Under the pieces are notes generated by a model that saw only the letters and a program-made list of their open reading frames with translations, did not search any database and was not told the origin of the DNA. A DNA stretch of 64,000 nucleotides, taken from contig PUHO01000017.1 in NCBI GenBank assembly GCA_002995645.1, positions 1 to 64,000 of the forward strand, in the 5' to 3' direction. Positions 47,629 to 57,011 of this stretch are shown one piece after another; the stretch's first letter is position 1; each line of letters starts with the position of its first letter. Source of the DNA: SAR324 cluster bacterium (GTDB taxonomy: Bacteria > SAR324 > XYD2-FULL-50-16 > HCM1). The position numbers were made by a program, and so were the translations under genes.

Positions 47629-48993
47629 ATGTTATTTTCTTATTTCCTTTCTTTTTTATATTTTATCATTCCTATTGCCATAATGTTATTTATTCCCTAT
47701 TTAACTTTACTCCATATTTCGAAAAATGAAAAAAAGAGAGAATGGGTTAAACGACAATTTTGGCTACAACCTAATTTTTTAAGTGCTTCACGTTATCCTA
47801 TGGGATTCGTATCTATTTTAATATACTTTTTTGGAGAAATGAGCGGGCATGTATGGATAAAATATTTTGCTATTTATTGGTTTTCTTTTTGGTTAGTAAC
47901 TGATTTACTAGACGGCGTAATTGCTCGTAAATTTGAATTGATTTCAGAGAAGGGAAAAATTTTAGATCCCTTTTCTGATAAATTAATGTTGTTTCCAGCG
48001 TTGTTTTATTTTGCTTGGTACGACGATATTAGTATGTCTTGGTTATTAGTATTTTTTGTTATTGATATTATCGGGCAATCGTCACGTTATTTTATTAAAA
48101 ATAAATCGGCTAATTTATTTGGTAAAGCAAAAACACCCATGGCGGCTTTTGTTTTGTTCCTTGTTATTGTTAATGATCTAGATATTATCCAAATTACTAA
48201 GTTAAGTCCGGATTTGATTTCCGTTTGTTTATATGCAACGATTGTTCTAGCTTTATGTAGTTTGATTTTTAAGGTTATTCCTACTTATTGGTATGCTAAT
48301 ATACTGAGTTTGTTAAATATGACTTGTGGTATTATTGGTATTTACCTTATTCTTTTTTACAATAAAACAGAACTTGCCTTTGCCGCTTGTTTTATTGGTC
48401 AATTTTTAGATTTGTTTGACGGTCGCGCCGCCATGAAATGGGGAAGTACGCCTAAAGGCGCTTGGTTTGACACTGTCGGCGATGCCGTTAATTTTGGCGG
48501 TACCGGTAGTTTGCTTATTTATTACTCGTTTCAAAATAAAACAATCGCTCTTATCCTTGCTTTAATTTACTTATTTGCTACTCTTTTTAGATTAATTCGT
48601 TATACTGTGAATAAGTCTACTACAACGTATCGTACTGAAGAAGAAAAACAAAATGCCGCGTTAAGCTTTTCAGGCTTGCCTGCGCCGGCAGGTATGCTTT
48701 TTATTGGAAGCACTGCTCTACTTGCTTTAAGTACGTACACAAAAATAGGCTTGCTTATTGTTGCTTCTTTTTTAATGATTTCTAAAATACCTTTTGCTCA
48801 TTTTGGGCGACTTGTTCTTCCTAATCTTTCACCGATTCAGACTGTTGTCGGCTTATTACTTTGCTTTTTTATTACGGCACTTAGCTTGCTAACTAAAAAT
48901 ACGCAGTGGTTATATAGTTTCCTTTTGTTTGCTTTATTAATCTATTTTGTCTATGGTTTTGTCTTTTTACATAAATATAAAAAATCTAATTAA
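47629..48993 (+). CDS. Fusion of two CDP-alcohol phosphatidyltransferase domains
   Basis: A 454-residue membrane protein with two complete CDP-alcohol phosphotransferase modules. The first (about 40-200) has a perfect signature: DLLDGVIAR, eight residues, G, three residues, D, three residues, D (GKILDPFSD), as in PgsA. The second (about 225-430) has DLFDGRAAM then GAWFDTVGD, resembling PssA but with Met in place of the usual Arg and a one-residue shorter spacing. About ten membrane helices are predicted. It may make two phospholipid head-group linkages, or the second half may be altered. kdsD begins 11 bases downstream. Confidence 0.82.
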   Translation: MLFSYFLSFLYFIIPIAIMLFIPYLTLLHISKNEKKREWVKRQFWLQPNFLSASRYPMGFVSILIYFFGEMSGHVWIKYFAIYWFSFWLVTDLLDGVIARKFELISEKGKILDPFSDKLMLFPALFYFAWYDDISMSWLLVFFVIDIIGQSSRYFIKNKSANLFGKAKTPMAAFVLFLVIVNDLDIIQITKLSPDLISVCLYATIVLALCSLIFKVIPTYWYANILSLLNMTCGIIGIYLILFYNKTELAFAACFIGQFLDLFDGRAAMKWGSTPKGAWFDTVGDAVNFGGTGSLLIYYSFQNKTIALILALIYLFATLFRLIRYTVNKSTTTYRTEEEKQNAALSFSGLPAPAGMLFIGSTALLALSTYTKIGLLIVASFLMISKIPFAHFGRLVLPNLSPIQTVVGLLLCFFITALSLLTKNTQWLYSFLLFALLIYFVYGFVFLHKYKKSN

Positions 48994-49004
48994 TACGTAA
49001 GCCT

Positions 49005-49976
49005 ATGTCTGTTATAAAGCAAATTCAAGACGTCCTTGCTTTAGAAGAAAAAACTTTGCAAGACGTTCGCCTTCAAGTTAATTCTTCTTTTGAAAAAGCA
49101 GTTAACTTATTATATAATACAACAAATATAGTTTGTTTTTTTGGCGTTGGAAAATCCTATCATATTGCGGCAAAAATAGCTTCAACGTTAGCTTCAACAG
49201 GAACAAGGGCAGTTTGCCTTCATCCTTCGGAAGCGCAACACGGTGATCTTGGCGTTGTTCGTGAAAAAGACACTGTTGTTTTATTAAGTAAATCAGGGGA
49301 AACAGAGGAAATGCTTCAGCTGCTTCCGGCATTACGTTTATTACAATGTTCTATTATCTCTATAGTTAGCTCTAAAGAATCAAAGATTGCTAAACTAGCG
49401 GATATTGTGTTATACGTCCCTGTTAAAGAAGAAGCTTGCGCCTTAAAGTTAGCGCCTACTTGTTCCACTACGGCAATGTTAGCCGTTGGCGATGCCCTTG
49501 CGGTTGTGTTAATGCGGAAAAAGAACTTTACAAAAGAAGAATTTGCTTTACGCCACCCTGCCGGTTCTCTTGGTAAGCAGCTTTTATACACTGTTAAAGA
49601 CGTTATGAGTAAAGACGAAATGAATCCTACCGTTTTATTATCCGCTTCGTTTGAAACGGTGCTTGATCTTATTATGCAATATAAAATGAACGCCCTTTCT
49701 GTTGTGAACGAAGCAAACGAATTTCAAGGCATGATTACAAGTTATGATATTCGTAAAACGTTAAAACAATATTTACATACAAAAACAAATCTAGAAGAGC
49801 AAACTGCCGCCACTATTATGAATAAGCAAGCTACTACCATTGACGTTACTATGCTTGCGCTACGTTGTTTTGAAGCAATGAAACGAAAACAGCTACCTAA
49901 AATAGTACCGGTTTTACAAGAGGGCAAAACAGTAGGCATGCTTAGTATAGATCAACTTTTATTAGTCGGCTTTTAA
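49005..49976 (+). CDS. kdsD: Arabinose-5-phosphate isomerase (KdsD/KpsF)
   Basis: KdsD converts ribulose-5-phosphate to arabinose-5-phosphate, the first step of Kdo synthesis for LPS inner core. The SIS sugar-isomerase domain (about 35-185) has GVGKSYHIAAKIA, HPSEAQHGDLG and LLSKSGETEEML. Two CBS domains follow (about 200-323, beginning VKDVMSKDEMNP). At 323 residues the length is standard. It is in the middle of an operon whose other two genes are also membrane-lipid genes, fitting an LPS/phospholipid unit. Confidence 0.93.
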   Translation: MSVIKQIQDVLALEEKTLQDVRLQVNSSFEKAVNLLYNTTNIVCFFGVGKSYHIAAKIASTLASTGTRAVCLHPSEAQHGDLGVVREKDTVVLLSKSGETEEMLQLLPALRLLQCSIISIVSSKESKIAKLADIVLYVPVKEEACALKLAPTCSTTAMLAVGDALAVVLMRKKNFTKEEFALRHPAGSLGKQLLYTVKDVMSKDEMNPTVLLSASFETVLDLIMQYKMNALSVVNEANEFQGMITSYDIRKTLKQYLHTKTNLEEQTAATIMNKQATTIDVTMLALRCFEAMKRKQLPKIVPVLQEGKTVGMLSIDQLLLVGF

Positions 49977-49978
49977 CA

Positions 49979-50911
49979 ATGAAACGTATATTTTATATTC
50001 TCATAGGACATATTTTAGCATTTCCTTTTTATATGCTAACAATTATACTTCCCTATAAAGCGCATATTACTATAGGAAAGTTACTAGGTCTTACTTTGTA
50101 TAAATGTAAATTAAGACGCTCTATAGTTGAAAAAAATCTCCAAATCGCATTTGAAAAAGAGAAAACAAAAGCAGAGCTGAAAGAAATTTGTAAACAAAAT
50201 TATATAGTTAACGGTATTCAAATATGGATATATGCTATACATGCTTTACGTTTTACAAATAAATACCTTGCCGCTATTTTAGATCTAGAAAAAGCGTGGG
50301 AACTGGTAAGAGAAACCACAAAAGATGATCCCGGATTTGTTGGTTTAAATATGCACACTACTAGCTTGATTTCAAGTTGGCTTACGTTAACACTACCAAA
50401 AACAAAGACACAAGAGCTGTATTATTTATATGCTTCACGTAATGTTTTTATAGAGTATAAATATTCTAAGTCAGCATATAAAAGAGGAAAGAAACCAATT
50501 AATCGCTATAATAAAAAGCAAATGATGGATTTAATACGGAACTTTAGAAATGATAATACGGTGATTTATACGGCGTTAGACACGAACGTGCCGAATAAAG
50601 ATTTGTTTGTTACGTTTTTTTCAAAGCAAGTTTCTATTGGTAAACCTATGTTTGAATTGATTATAAAGCATAAAAAACCGGTTTACCTGATGCATGCTGA
50701 ATACCAAGGGAAAAATCAGCCTTCACCTTATATTATACAAATGCAGAAACTTAATTATACTATTACAGGTGATAAAGAGAAAGACGTACAAAATCTTGCA
50801 TCTTTATATACTAGTAAAATAGAAGAGTATGTAAAAACCTGTCCGGAGCAGTATTATTGGGTTCATAGACGTTTCAAAACAAGACCGGACGGCGAAGCCC
50901 CAAGGTATTAA
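49979..50911 (+). CDS. Lipid A acyltransferase homologue (LpxL/HtrB family) with altered active site
   Basis: A 310-residue protein with one N-terminal membrane helix and the LpxL-family fold. The C-terminal CPEQYYWVHRRFKTRPDGE is the family signature. The expected catalytic HX4(D/E) motif reads HTTSLI, with isoleucine where the acid should be, so the usual charge relay is missing. The start is two bases after kdsD, so the genes are coupled. It may be an acyltransferase with a different mechanism, a binding protein, or inactive. The family is sure, the activity is not. Confidence 0.85.
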   Translation: MKRIFYILIGHILAFPFYMLTIILPYKAHITIGKLLGLTLYKCKLRRSIVEKNLQIAFEKEKTKAELKEICKQNYIVNGIQIWIYAIHALRFTNKYLAAILDLEKAWELVRETTKDDPGFVGLNMHTTSLISSWLTLTLPKTKTQELYYLYASRNVFIEYKYSKSAYKRGKKPINRYNKKQMMDLIRNFRNDNTVIYTALDTNVPNKDLFVTFFSKQVSIGKPMFELIIKHKKPVYLMHAEYQGKNQPSPYIIQMQKLNYTITGDKEKDVQNLASLYTSKIEEYVKTCPEQYYWVHRRFKTRPDGEAPRY

Positions 50912-51009
50912 GTAAGTTTATAAAAACTACGACAACATATGCAAACAATTTTTTAACGTGCCTTTTTTTATGTAAAATCATTTTGTTCCTGTTATTTATT
51001 AAATATCTG

Positions 51010-51065
51010 TTTACAAAATGTTAATATATTGTTATATAAAGATAAAGTTATTATATATGGAGGAA
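51010..51065 (+). promoter_or_regulatory. Probable cas9 promoter and ribosome binding site
   Basis: TTTACA (51010-51015) is followed after 17-19 bases by TATATAAA, then a strong GGAGG about seven bases before the cas9 ATG. The 155-bp gap after the lpxL homologue is AT-rich and otherwise empty. Confidence 0.5.
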
Positions 51066-51066
51066 A

Positions 51067-54000
51067 ATGGAATATATTCTTGGCATAGACATAGGAACGG
51101 CATCAGTAGGCATTGCCGCTTATGAACTAGATAATGATAAAGATAATAAGACAACAAAAAAATTATTACATTTAGATAGCTATATCTTTAAAGAACCAAC
51201 AGAGCACGGACAATCTGGCTATGCTCTTAAAAATCAAACAAGACGGGAAAGAAGAATGGCGCGCCGTCAAACCCAGCGAACACAAAAGCGATATAAAAAA
51301 ATATATTTATTTTGTAAACAACATGGATTTTATGGCAAAGACGGCACAGATGATTGCCAACAAGACGTTATTACCTTACGTGCTAAAGCAGTCAGTGAAA
51401 AAATTCCTCTAGACGGATTAGCAAAAGTTTTGCTTCATATGGCTAAAAATCGCGGGTATTACGGTGATTTTAAACGTGCTACAGACGGAACAGTCGCTAA
51501 GTCAATCCAAAAAGTAGAAGCAGAGATTCAAAACAAAGGCGTAAAGACGTTAGGGCAGTTATGGTATAAGCGCAGAGAAGACGCTAAGCAAGAACGTAAA
51601 GCATGGCGTAATATTGAGAAAACCGGAACTTATACAAGTCGTAAGATGACAGAAGAAGAGTTCAACTTAATTTTGCAAGAACAACAAAAACACCACCCTA
51701 TTCTTAACGATAATATTAAGATTGTTAACCCTTGTATTTTTCACGACCTTTATAAAGCCGGCGAGTCTGTTCCTATGGCAGACGTGTTAGCGCATATTTT
51801 ACTATACCAACGTCCTTTAAAATGGGATACAGAAACAATAGGTAAATGTCCTTTTCATGAAGATGAGCTACGCGTTTCACGTGCTTCGCCAATTTTCCAA
51901 GCGTTTCGTTTAGAACAAACGTTAGCTAATTTACGTTATAAAGAACTTAATTCTAAAAATGAAGATAAACAAAAAGCGTCTTCTTGGCAGCACTTTTCAG
52001 CAGAACAGTTACATGCATTGCGACTTTTATTAAATCAGCAAAAAGAAGCTTCATGGAGTAAAGTATATGCTACGCTTAAACTAGATGACAAAGAAGTTAA
52101 AATTAATTTTGATCGTCGTCCTTCAGAAGATAAACCTTTATCAGGAAACGTAACGAATTACAATATGAAAACTTTAAAGCTTACTGATAAATGGGAAGCT
52201 TTAAACGAACAAGATAAAGAACTTGCAATGGCAATTGTTGCTAATATAAGCGATCCGGAAGCGTTAATATTGCCTGAAATGGTAGATTGTGAAAATCTAG
52301 AAGAGCTTGTACTTGAAGGTAGCGAGAAATACAGCTTGCCAATAGCTAACCTAGAACAGGTTATGACTTTTATACAAGCTATAGCTAATCATAAGAAATT
52401 AGGGACAGTTACGCAAATGGGCTTTACTGCTGGACGTGCATCGTATGGTCATACAACATTGAAAGAACTTATTGCTCTTATGCAAGACGGTTTAGCTCCT
52501 GATGAAGCGACCGAGGCATTACGTAAAAAATATAATAAAAGTGTTAAACAAGACGCCCATTTAGAATTATTAGACCCGCTTGCTCAATACTTACAAGGCG
52601 ATGATTTACGCAATCCTGTTGTCAAAAAATCATTAGAAGAGTTTCGTGTTAGCTTTAATCATGCTATTCGCAAATGTAACAAACAAGGAGGCAAATTAAC
52701 GCGTGTAGTTATAGAAATGAGTCGTGATATGAAGCAATCTATTAGCGATCGTAGCGAAGATGAAAGGGAAATGGGTAAACGTCGCGCTATGAATCAAAGG
52801 ATTTTGAAAGAGCTAGAAAAACACGGGCGAGCACTAGTAGGGAAGACTGATATTTTACGATATAGATTATATACAGAGCAATGGCATCAGTGTGCGTATT
52901 GTGGGAAAAAATTCGGTTTAAATGAAATCTTTGGTTATAATGCAGAAATAGATCACATTATCCCCCGTTCTAAAGGCGGAACAAATAGACAATTTAACTT
53001 AGCTTTAGTTTGTCGTGAATGTAATCAGAAAAAAACGAATCTTACACCTTTTCAAGCTTATGAATCGCATATTTTTTCTGATTCTCAGTGGGCTAGTATT
53101 ATGAGTCTAGCTAAATCTTGGATTCCAGACGATAAACATACGCAACTAGAAGAAGATAAGTATAAAGCTAAGAAAGGAAAAAATTACGATAATCAAATGC
53201 GCGCTATTTTATTAGTGAGTAAAAAAATACCGGAAGAACGAACTAATACGTTTAATGATTCGCAAAATCAAGAAACTGCATGGGTAGGTCGTATAGTACG
53301 TGATTGGGTAGGAACGGTATGTGAAGACGTTCGTGTAACAAGAGGAAGTATTACAGCTCATTTGCGGCAAATATGGGGTGTAGATCAAATTTTGCCTGAG
53401 TTACGTAGACAAGAAGGAAAACCGCTTTTGAATGAAGATAAAGGATTAATTACAGAACAAGAATATAAAGCGTTTATATCTAAACGAGATGAGGTAACAA
53501 AACAAGAATTAGAAACACGTCATTATTTACATAAGTTTGATAAACGGTGCGATCAACGTCATCATGCTATTGATGCGGCTGTCATTGCACAATCTACTAC
53601 TTCTATTTTGCAACGAGCCACCGATCATCGTAAAAAATATGATTCGCTTTGGAAAACGACTCTTTATTTTCCAGCTAGTTATTATAATGCTCATAAAGAT
53701 GAATATAAAGCTTATCGCGAAGATTATTTTACAAGTAAAGCCGGTAAGCAATGGGTAAAGATAAAAGTGGAAAAATTTAATCCCGGGAAGCCTCATAATA
53801 ATTTTGTACTCAATTTGAAACAGGCTTTACTTCATTATACAGTATGGTCAAAGCCGGATCGCTTTGCGTCAGGTAGCTTTTTTCAAGAAAATCCATCAGG
53901 TTACCGTACGTTTAATGATGAGCCGGCATTAACGCAGCGTATTACATTACGTGATCTATATGATAAATGTTGTAAAATGAAAGCTAAACAAAAAGATATA

Positions 54001-54783
54001 GAATCAGATCAAGATATTACTGAAAATCATTTGAAAGTTTTCTTTCATTATATTATTGGTGATAATTTACGTACTTACTTAATCGGTAAAGTTAAAGAAC
54101 GATTAAACGAAGGTATGAGTTTTCAAGAAGCTTTACTAGGTAAAGGCGTCTCATTAGAAGAAAATACAGACGGAACAGATGAAGATAAAATAGAATCCTT
54201 TCTTCCAGACGGTAGGCAAGACGGAATTTATTTTCCAGAAAATACGCAAAATCGTTTACATAAACTATATTATTGGCAAGGTAATTATAATCCTATACAG
54301 CATAAAAGCGTTATATATGGTGAGAAAGAAAAACAACGAGCTATATGGGTTGCTAATAATTATGCAGCATTAAAAGCTAACGTAGAAACAAAATCATGGA
54401 AGTTTATTTCCCAAGCTGATTTTGAACAAGAAGTATATCAATATGAATCACCAAATAAAGATAGTAAACAAAAACGTGTTTATAAAGGAGGTACGTTTAA
54501 GCAAAACGAAATTATTTTTTTCAAAAGTCAAATGATTTTTCATACTGAAAGTAAACAATTTTATATTATTACAGGGTTAAATAGAGCGCATAATTATATA
54601 GAAGCTATTCTTACTAATGAAGATTATTCTGCCTTTAGTAAAGCAATAGCACAAACAGGCTATGTACATACAAAAAATAAGCGTGCTGGTGTTACTTTTA
54701 CTAAGTCAGTTATTCCAATTCTTATCCCTGTTCACTCAAGGGAAGATATGGTTCGTATAAAAAAAGAATACGGTATAGCATAA
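51067..54783 (+). CDS. cas9: CRISPR-associated endonuclease Cas9 (type II-C-like)
   Basis: This RNA-guided double-strand DNA nuclease of 1238 residues appears complete. RuvC-I holds Asp8 (ILGIDIGTASVGIA). An arginine-rich bridge helix spans about 58-78. RuvC-II holds Glu550 (VVIEMSRDM). The HNH domain lies around 609-660 with His630 (EIDHIIPRSKGGT), and RuvC-III has His833 and Asp836 (HHAIDAAVIAQS). The HNH is framed by two CxxC pairs (609/612 and 649/652), as in IscB-like and some Cas9 zinc-bound HNH domains. No csn2 or cas4 is present, hence type II-C. The last 48 codons are copied downstream at 57224-57368. Confidence 0.97.
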   Translation: MEYILGIDIGTASVGIAAYELDNDKDNKTTKKLLHLDSYIFKEPTEHGQSGYALKNQTRRERRMARRQTQRTQKRYKKIYLFCKQHGFYGKDGTDDCQQDVITLRAKAVSEKIPLDGLAKVLLHMAKNRGYYGDFKRATDGTVAKSIQKVEAEIQNKGVKTLGQLWYKRREDAKQERKAWRNIEKTGTYTSRKMTEEEFNLILQEQQKHHPILNDNIKIVNPCIFHDLYKAGESVPMADVLAHILLYQRPLKWDTETIGKCPFHEDELRVSRASPIFQAFRLEQTLANLRYKELNSKNEDKQKASSWQHFSAEQLHALRLLLNQQKEASWSKVYATLKLDDKEVKINFDRRPSEDKPLSGNVTNYNMKTLKLTDKWEALNEQDKELAMAIVANISDPEALILPEMVDCENLEELVLEGSEKYSLPIANLEQVMTFIQAIANHKKLGTVTQMGFTAGRASYGHTTLKELIALMQDGLAPDEATEALRKKYNKSVKQDAHLELLDPLAQYLQGDDLRNPVVKKSLEEFRVSFNHAIRKCNKQGGKLTRVVIEMSRDMKQSISDRSEDEREMGKRRAMNQRILKELEKHGRALVGKTDILRYRLYTEQWHQCAYCGKKFGLNEIFGYNAEIDHIIPRSKGGTNRQFNLALVCRECNQKKTNLTPFQAYESHIFSDSQWASIMSLAKSWIPDDKHTQLEEDKYKAKKGKNYDNQMRAILLVSKKIPEERTNTFNDSQNQETAWVGRIVRDWVGTVCEDVRVTRGSITAHLRQIWGVDQILPELRRQEGKPLLNEDKGLITEQEYKAFISKRDEVTKQELETRHYLHKFDKRCDQRHHAIDAAVIAQSTTSILQRATDHRKKYDSLWKTTLYFPASYYNAHKDEYKAYREDYFTSKAGKQWVKIKVEKFNPGKPHNNFVLNLKQALLHYTVWSKPDRFASGSFFQENPSGYRTFNDEPALTQRITLRDLYDKCCKMKAKQKDIESDQDITENHLKVFFHYIIGDNLRTYLIGKVKERLNEGMSFQEALLGKGVSLEENTDGTDEDKIESFLPDGRQDGIYFPENTQNRLHKLYYWQGNYNPIQHKSVIYGEKEKQRAIWVANNYAALKANVETKSWKFISQADFEQEVYQYESPNKDSKQKRVYKGGTFKQNEIIFFKSQMIFHTESKQFYIITGLNRAHNYIEAILTNEDYSAFSKAIAQTGYVHTKNKRAGVTFTKSVIPILIPVHSREDMVRIKKEYGIA

Positions 54784-54871
54784 TAAAATTATGGCAAACA
54801 ATCATATTATTACTTTATCTTCTCCAGCTTATATACATGTTGATTTAAAACCTGTTGTTATTGAAAATAAA
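54639..54871 (+). repeat. Left 233-bp direct repeat (cas9 3' end plus cas1 5' end)
   Basis: It aligns without gaps to 57224-57456 at a constant offset of 2585 bases, with about 19 mismatches by hand count (about 92% identity). Most differences are in the cas9-tail part. The repeat covers the last 48 codons of cas9, the 7-bp gap and the first 27 codons of cas1. Confidence 0.93.
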
Positions 54872-54931
54872 AATAATTATAAGACTACTTATAACGAAAG
54901 AATGGAAAAAGGAATGTTCTATGAAGATTAA
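54791..54931 (+). pseudogene. Truncated cas1 start (left copy)
   Basis: It begins at the same position after cas9 as the full cas1 does after the right-hand cas9 tail. The first 27 residues match Cas1 (HIITLSSPAYIHVD, then VVIENK), then the frame leaves the cas1 sequence and ends after 46 residues, overlapping the start of the next gene. It lacks all Cas1 catalytic residues. It marks the exact left edge of the inserted cargo (54872). Confidence 0.9.
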
Positions 54932-56423
54932 TGTAAATAATACAAAAAAAATAGTTTTTTCAGAAAAAGAGGCTATCGATATATTTCAAATGTTAAATCC
55001 CTATTTTGAAGACAATGAGAAATTTTTATTAGAATCTTTAAGTGGACCAAAAAAAGATTGTAAAAGTTCTATAATAGGGCTTTCTCCTATTTTAAACCTT
55101 AGAGTTTCAAATAAGAAAATATATATTTCTTCTACATATCTGTTAGATAGTATAAAAAAACAATTAGAAGAAAAGGTTGAAATCAAAGAAAAAGGAGAAG
55201 AACTACAAATAGCAATACAAAATATTCAAGAACTTTACTTTACAATGAAAGAAATAGAGAATATTTTTATTCAAAAAAAACAAATAAAAGGTTTAGAGTC
55301 ATTAGGTTGGTTTGGTTATTTTGGTTATGATACTATTTTTTATATAGAAAATATCAAACAAAGTATTCCAAGAGATTGTGAGATCCCAGAAATAGAACTT
55401 TCAATTTATAGTACGATTCTCAATTTTGATATAAAAACTAAAAAAGTAGAACTTTATCATAGTTCAATTAAGGAAGTAAATAATGATAAAAATATTAATT
55501 TAATTGAAAAAATATTGGTAGATGAAAAAAAGGAAATTGTTGATACAATTTCAAATGAAAAATTCAAATTTAATGTCACGCCAACAGTAAATAAAGAAAA
55601 ATACAAAGAATGGTTTAAGAAAGTTAAACATCATATAGATATTGGGGATATCTATCAAATCCAAATAGGTCATGCACTAAAGATAAAAAGCAATAAACCG
55701 CCTTATCTTACCTATTTAGATATGAGAGAAAAAAATCCTTCTCCTTATATGTATTTCTTTACAACAAACACAGGTTTAACTTTAATAGGAGCTAGTCCTG
55801 AAGTTTTTATTAATATTGATAATGACAAAAAACTAGTTATGAGACCTATTGCAGGGACTATAAAAAAAGGAAATTCTCAAATTGAAACTGAAAATAATAG
55901 AAAAACATTATTAAGTGATGAAAAAGAAAAAGCTGAACATTTAATGCTTGTAGATTTATGTAGAAACGATATTGCAAGATGTTGCATTCCTCAAACGCTA
56001 AACGTTGATGAGCTTATGATTTTAGAAGAATATTCTCACGTCATTCATATTGTTTCTGATATTCATGGAACAGTAGAAACAAATTTAACTAAATATGATG
56101 TTATTTCAAATACTTTTCCAGCAGGAACGATGACAGGAACGCCTAAAGTAAGAGCTATTGAGTTAATAGAAGAAACTGAAAACTTAGAAAGAGGCACTTA
56201 TGCAGGAACAATCGGATTTTTTGGATTTAATGATTTTGTAATTTCAGCCCTTTGTATAAGAACTGCTAGTTATAGAGATAAAGAGTATTCTATCAGAGCA
56301 TCTGGAGGAATTGTAGAAGACTCTACGGCTCTTGGAGAATGGCAAGAAACGATTAGTAAACTAAGTTCACCGTATTTAGCTATAACAGGGAGGGAGTTAA
56401 GAAATGAAGATTTTATTAATTGA
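54921..56423 (+). CDS. Chorismate-using enzyme, anthranilate synthase component I-like (TrpE/PabB family)
   Basis: I start at the ATG at 54921 (about 500 residues); upstream in-frame codons belong to the cas1 remnant. The catalytic core is intact: PIAGT near residue 309, EKEKAEHLMLVDLCRNDIAR, AGTMTGTPKVRAIELIEE and RASGGIVEDS. PIAGT has alanine where PabB enzymes of the E. coli type carry the reactive lysine (PIKGT), so anthranilate (or an isochorismate-amine) synthesis is more likely than aminodeoxychorismate. An LLES segment near 37 recalls the tryptophan feedback site. Arginine is almost always AGA, unlike neighbours, suggesting transfer. It overlaps the next gene by 20 bases. Confidence 0.88.
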   Translation: MKINVNNTKKIVFSEKEAIDIFQMLNPYFEDNEKFLLESLSGPKKDCKSSIIGLSPILNLRVSNKKIYISSTYLLDSIKKQLEEKVEIKEKGEELQIAIQNIQELYFTMKEIENIFIQKKQIKGLESLGWFGYFGYDTIFYIENIKQSIPRDCEIPEIELSIYSTILNFDIKTKKVELYHSSIKEVNNDKNINLIEKILVDEKKEIVDTISNEKFKFNVTPTVNKEKYKEWFKKVKHHIDIGDIYQIQIGHALKIKSNKPPYLTYLDMREKNPSPYMYFFTTNTGLTLIGASPEVFINIDNDKKLVMRPIAGTIKKGNSQIETENNRKTLLSDEKEKAEHLMLVDLCRNDIARCCIPQTLNVDELMILEEYSHVIHIVSDIHGTVETNLTKYDVISNTFPAGTMTGTPKVRAIELIEETENLERGTYAGTIGFFGFNDFVISALCIRTASYRDKEYSIRASGGIVEDSTALGEWQETISKLSSPYLAITGRELRNEDFIN

Positions 56424-56982
56424 TTCATATGATAGTTTTGTTTATATCATAAAAAATTATATAGAACGTTTAGGTCACGAAACTCATATTGTAAGGAATG
56501 ATAAAGTTAAATTAGAAACGTTACATCAATATAATTTAATTATATTAGGTCCGGGTCCGGGGCATCCTCTTGAATGTGGCTATCTTGAAATTATAAAAAA
56601 AGTTGAAGGGGAAATTCCTATTTTAGGTGTTTGCTTAGGTCTACAAGCTATTGGTTGTTATTATGGTTCTAAAGTTGTTAGAGCCGAAAAAAGACTCCAC
56701 GGAAAAACTAGTTTAATAAAAAATGATCAAAAAGGATGTTTTAAAAACTTGCCTTCTATTTATGAAGTGGCAAGATATCATTCTTTAATTATTGAAAAAA
56801 TAGAACCTAATCAAGAAATTATATGTAGTGCTACCTCTGTAAATGATAATTATATTATGGGGGTAAGGCATAAAACACATAGCATCGAAGGTGTTCAGTT
56901 CCATCCGGAAAGTATAAAAAGTAATTATGGATTACAACTTATAGAGAATTTTATAGAAAATTCAAAAAAAGGGAGTCTTTAA
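56404..56982 (+). CDS. Glutamine amidotransferase component (TrpG/PabA family)
   Basis: A 192-residue class I glutamine amidotransferase that would supply ammonia to the adjacent chorismate enzyme. ILLIDSYDSFVYIIKNYIE is the family start, LGPGPGHP the oxyanion region, GVCLGLQAIG carries the nucleophilic Cys (about residue 78) and QFHPESI the His-Glu pair. All catalytic residues are intact. Its start overlaps the preceding gene by 20 bases, so the two are an operon and probably form a two-subunit synthase. It shares the AGA-rich, AT-rich codon use of that gene. Confidence 0.92.
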   Translation: MKILLIDSYDSFVYIIKNYIERLGHETHIVRNDKVKLETLHQYNLIILGPGPGHPLECGYLEIIKKVEGEIPILGVCLGLQAIGCYYGSKVVRAEKRLHGKTSLIKNDQKGCFKNLPSIYEVARYHSLIIEKIEPNQEIICSATSVNDNYIMGVRHKTHSIEGVQFHPESIKSNYGLQLIENFIENSKKGSL

Positions 56983-57011
56983 TAATTATTATTAAAAATA
57001 AGAACTATAGA

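Noticed and set aside
54791..54931. A small standalone gene after cas9
   Set aside because: It is the truncated cas1 start in the left direct repeat and contains no catalytic residues.
54921..56982. Calling the cargo pabAB outright
   Set aside because: The enzyme has PIAGT where PabB of the E. coli type has PIKGT, so anthranilate-type chemistry is at least as likely; a family-level name was kept.
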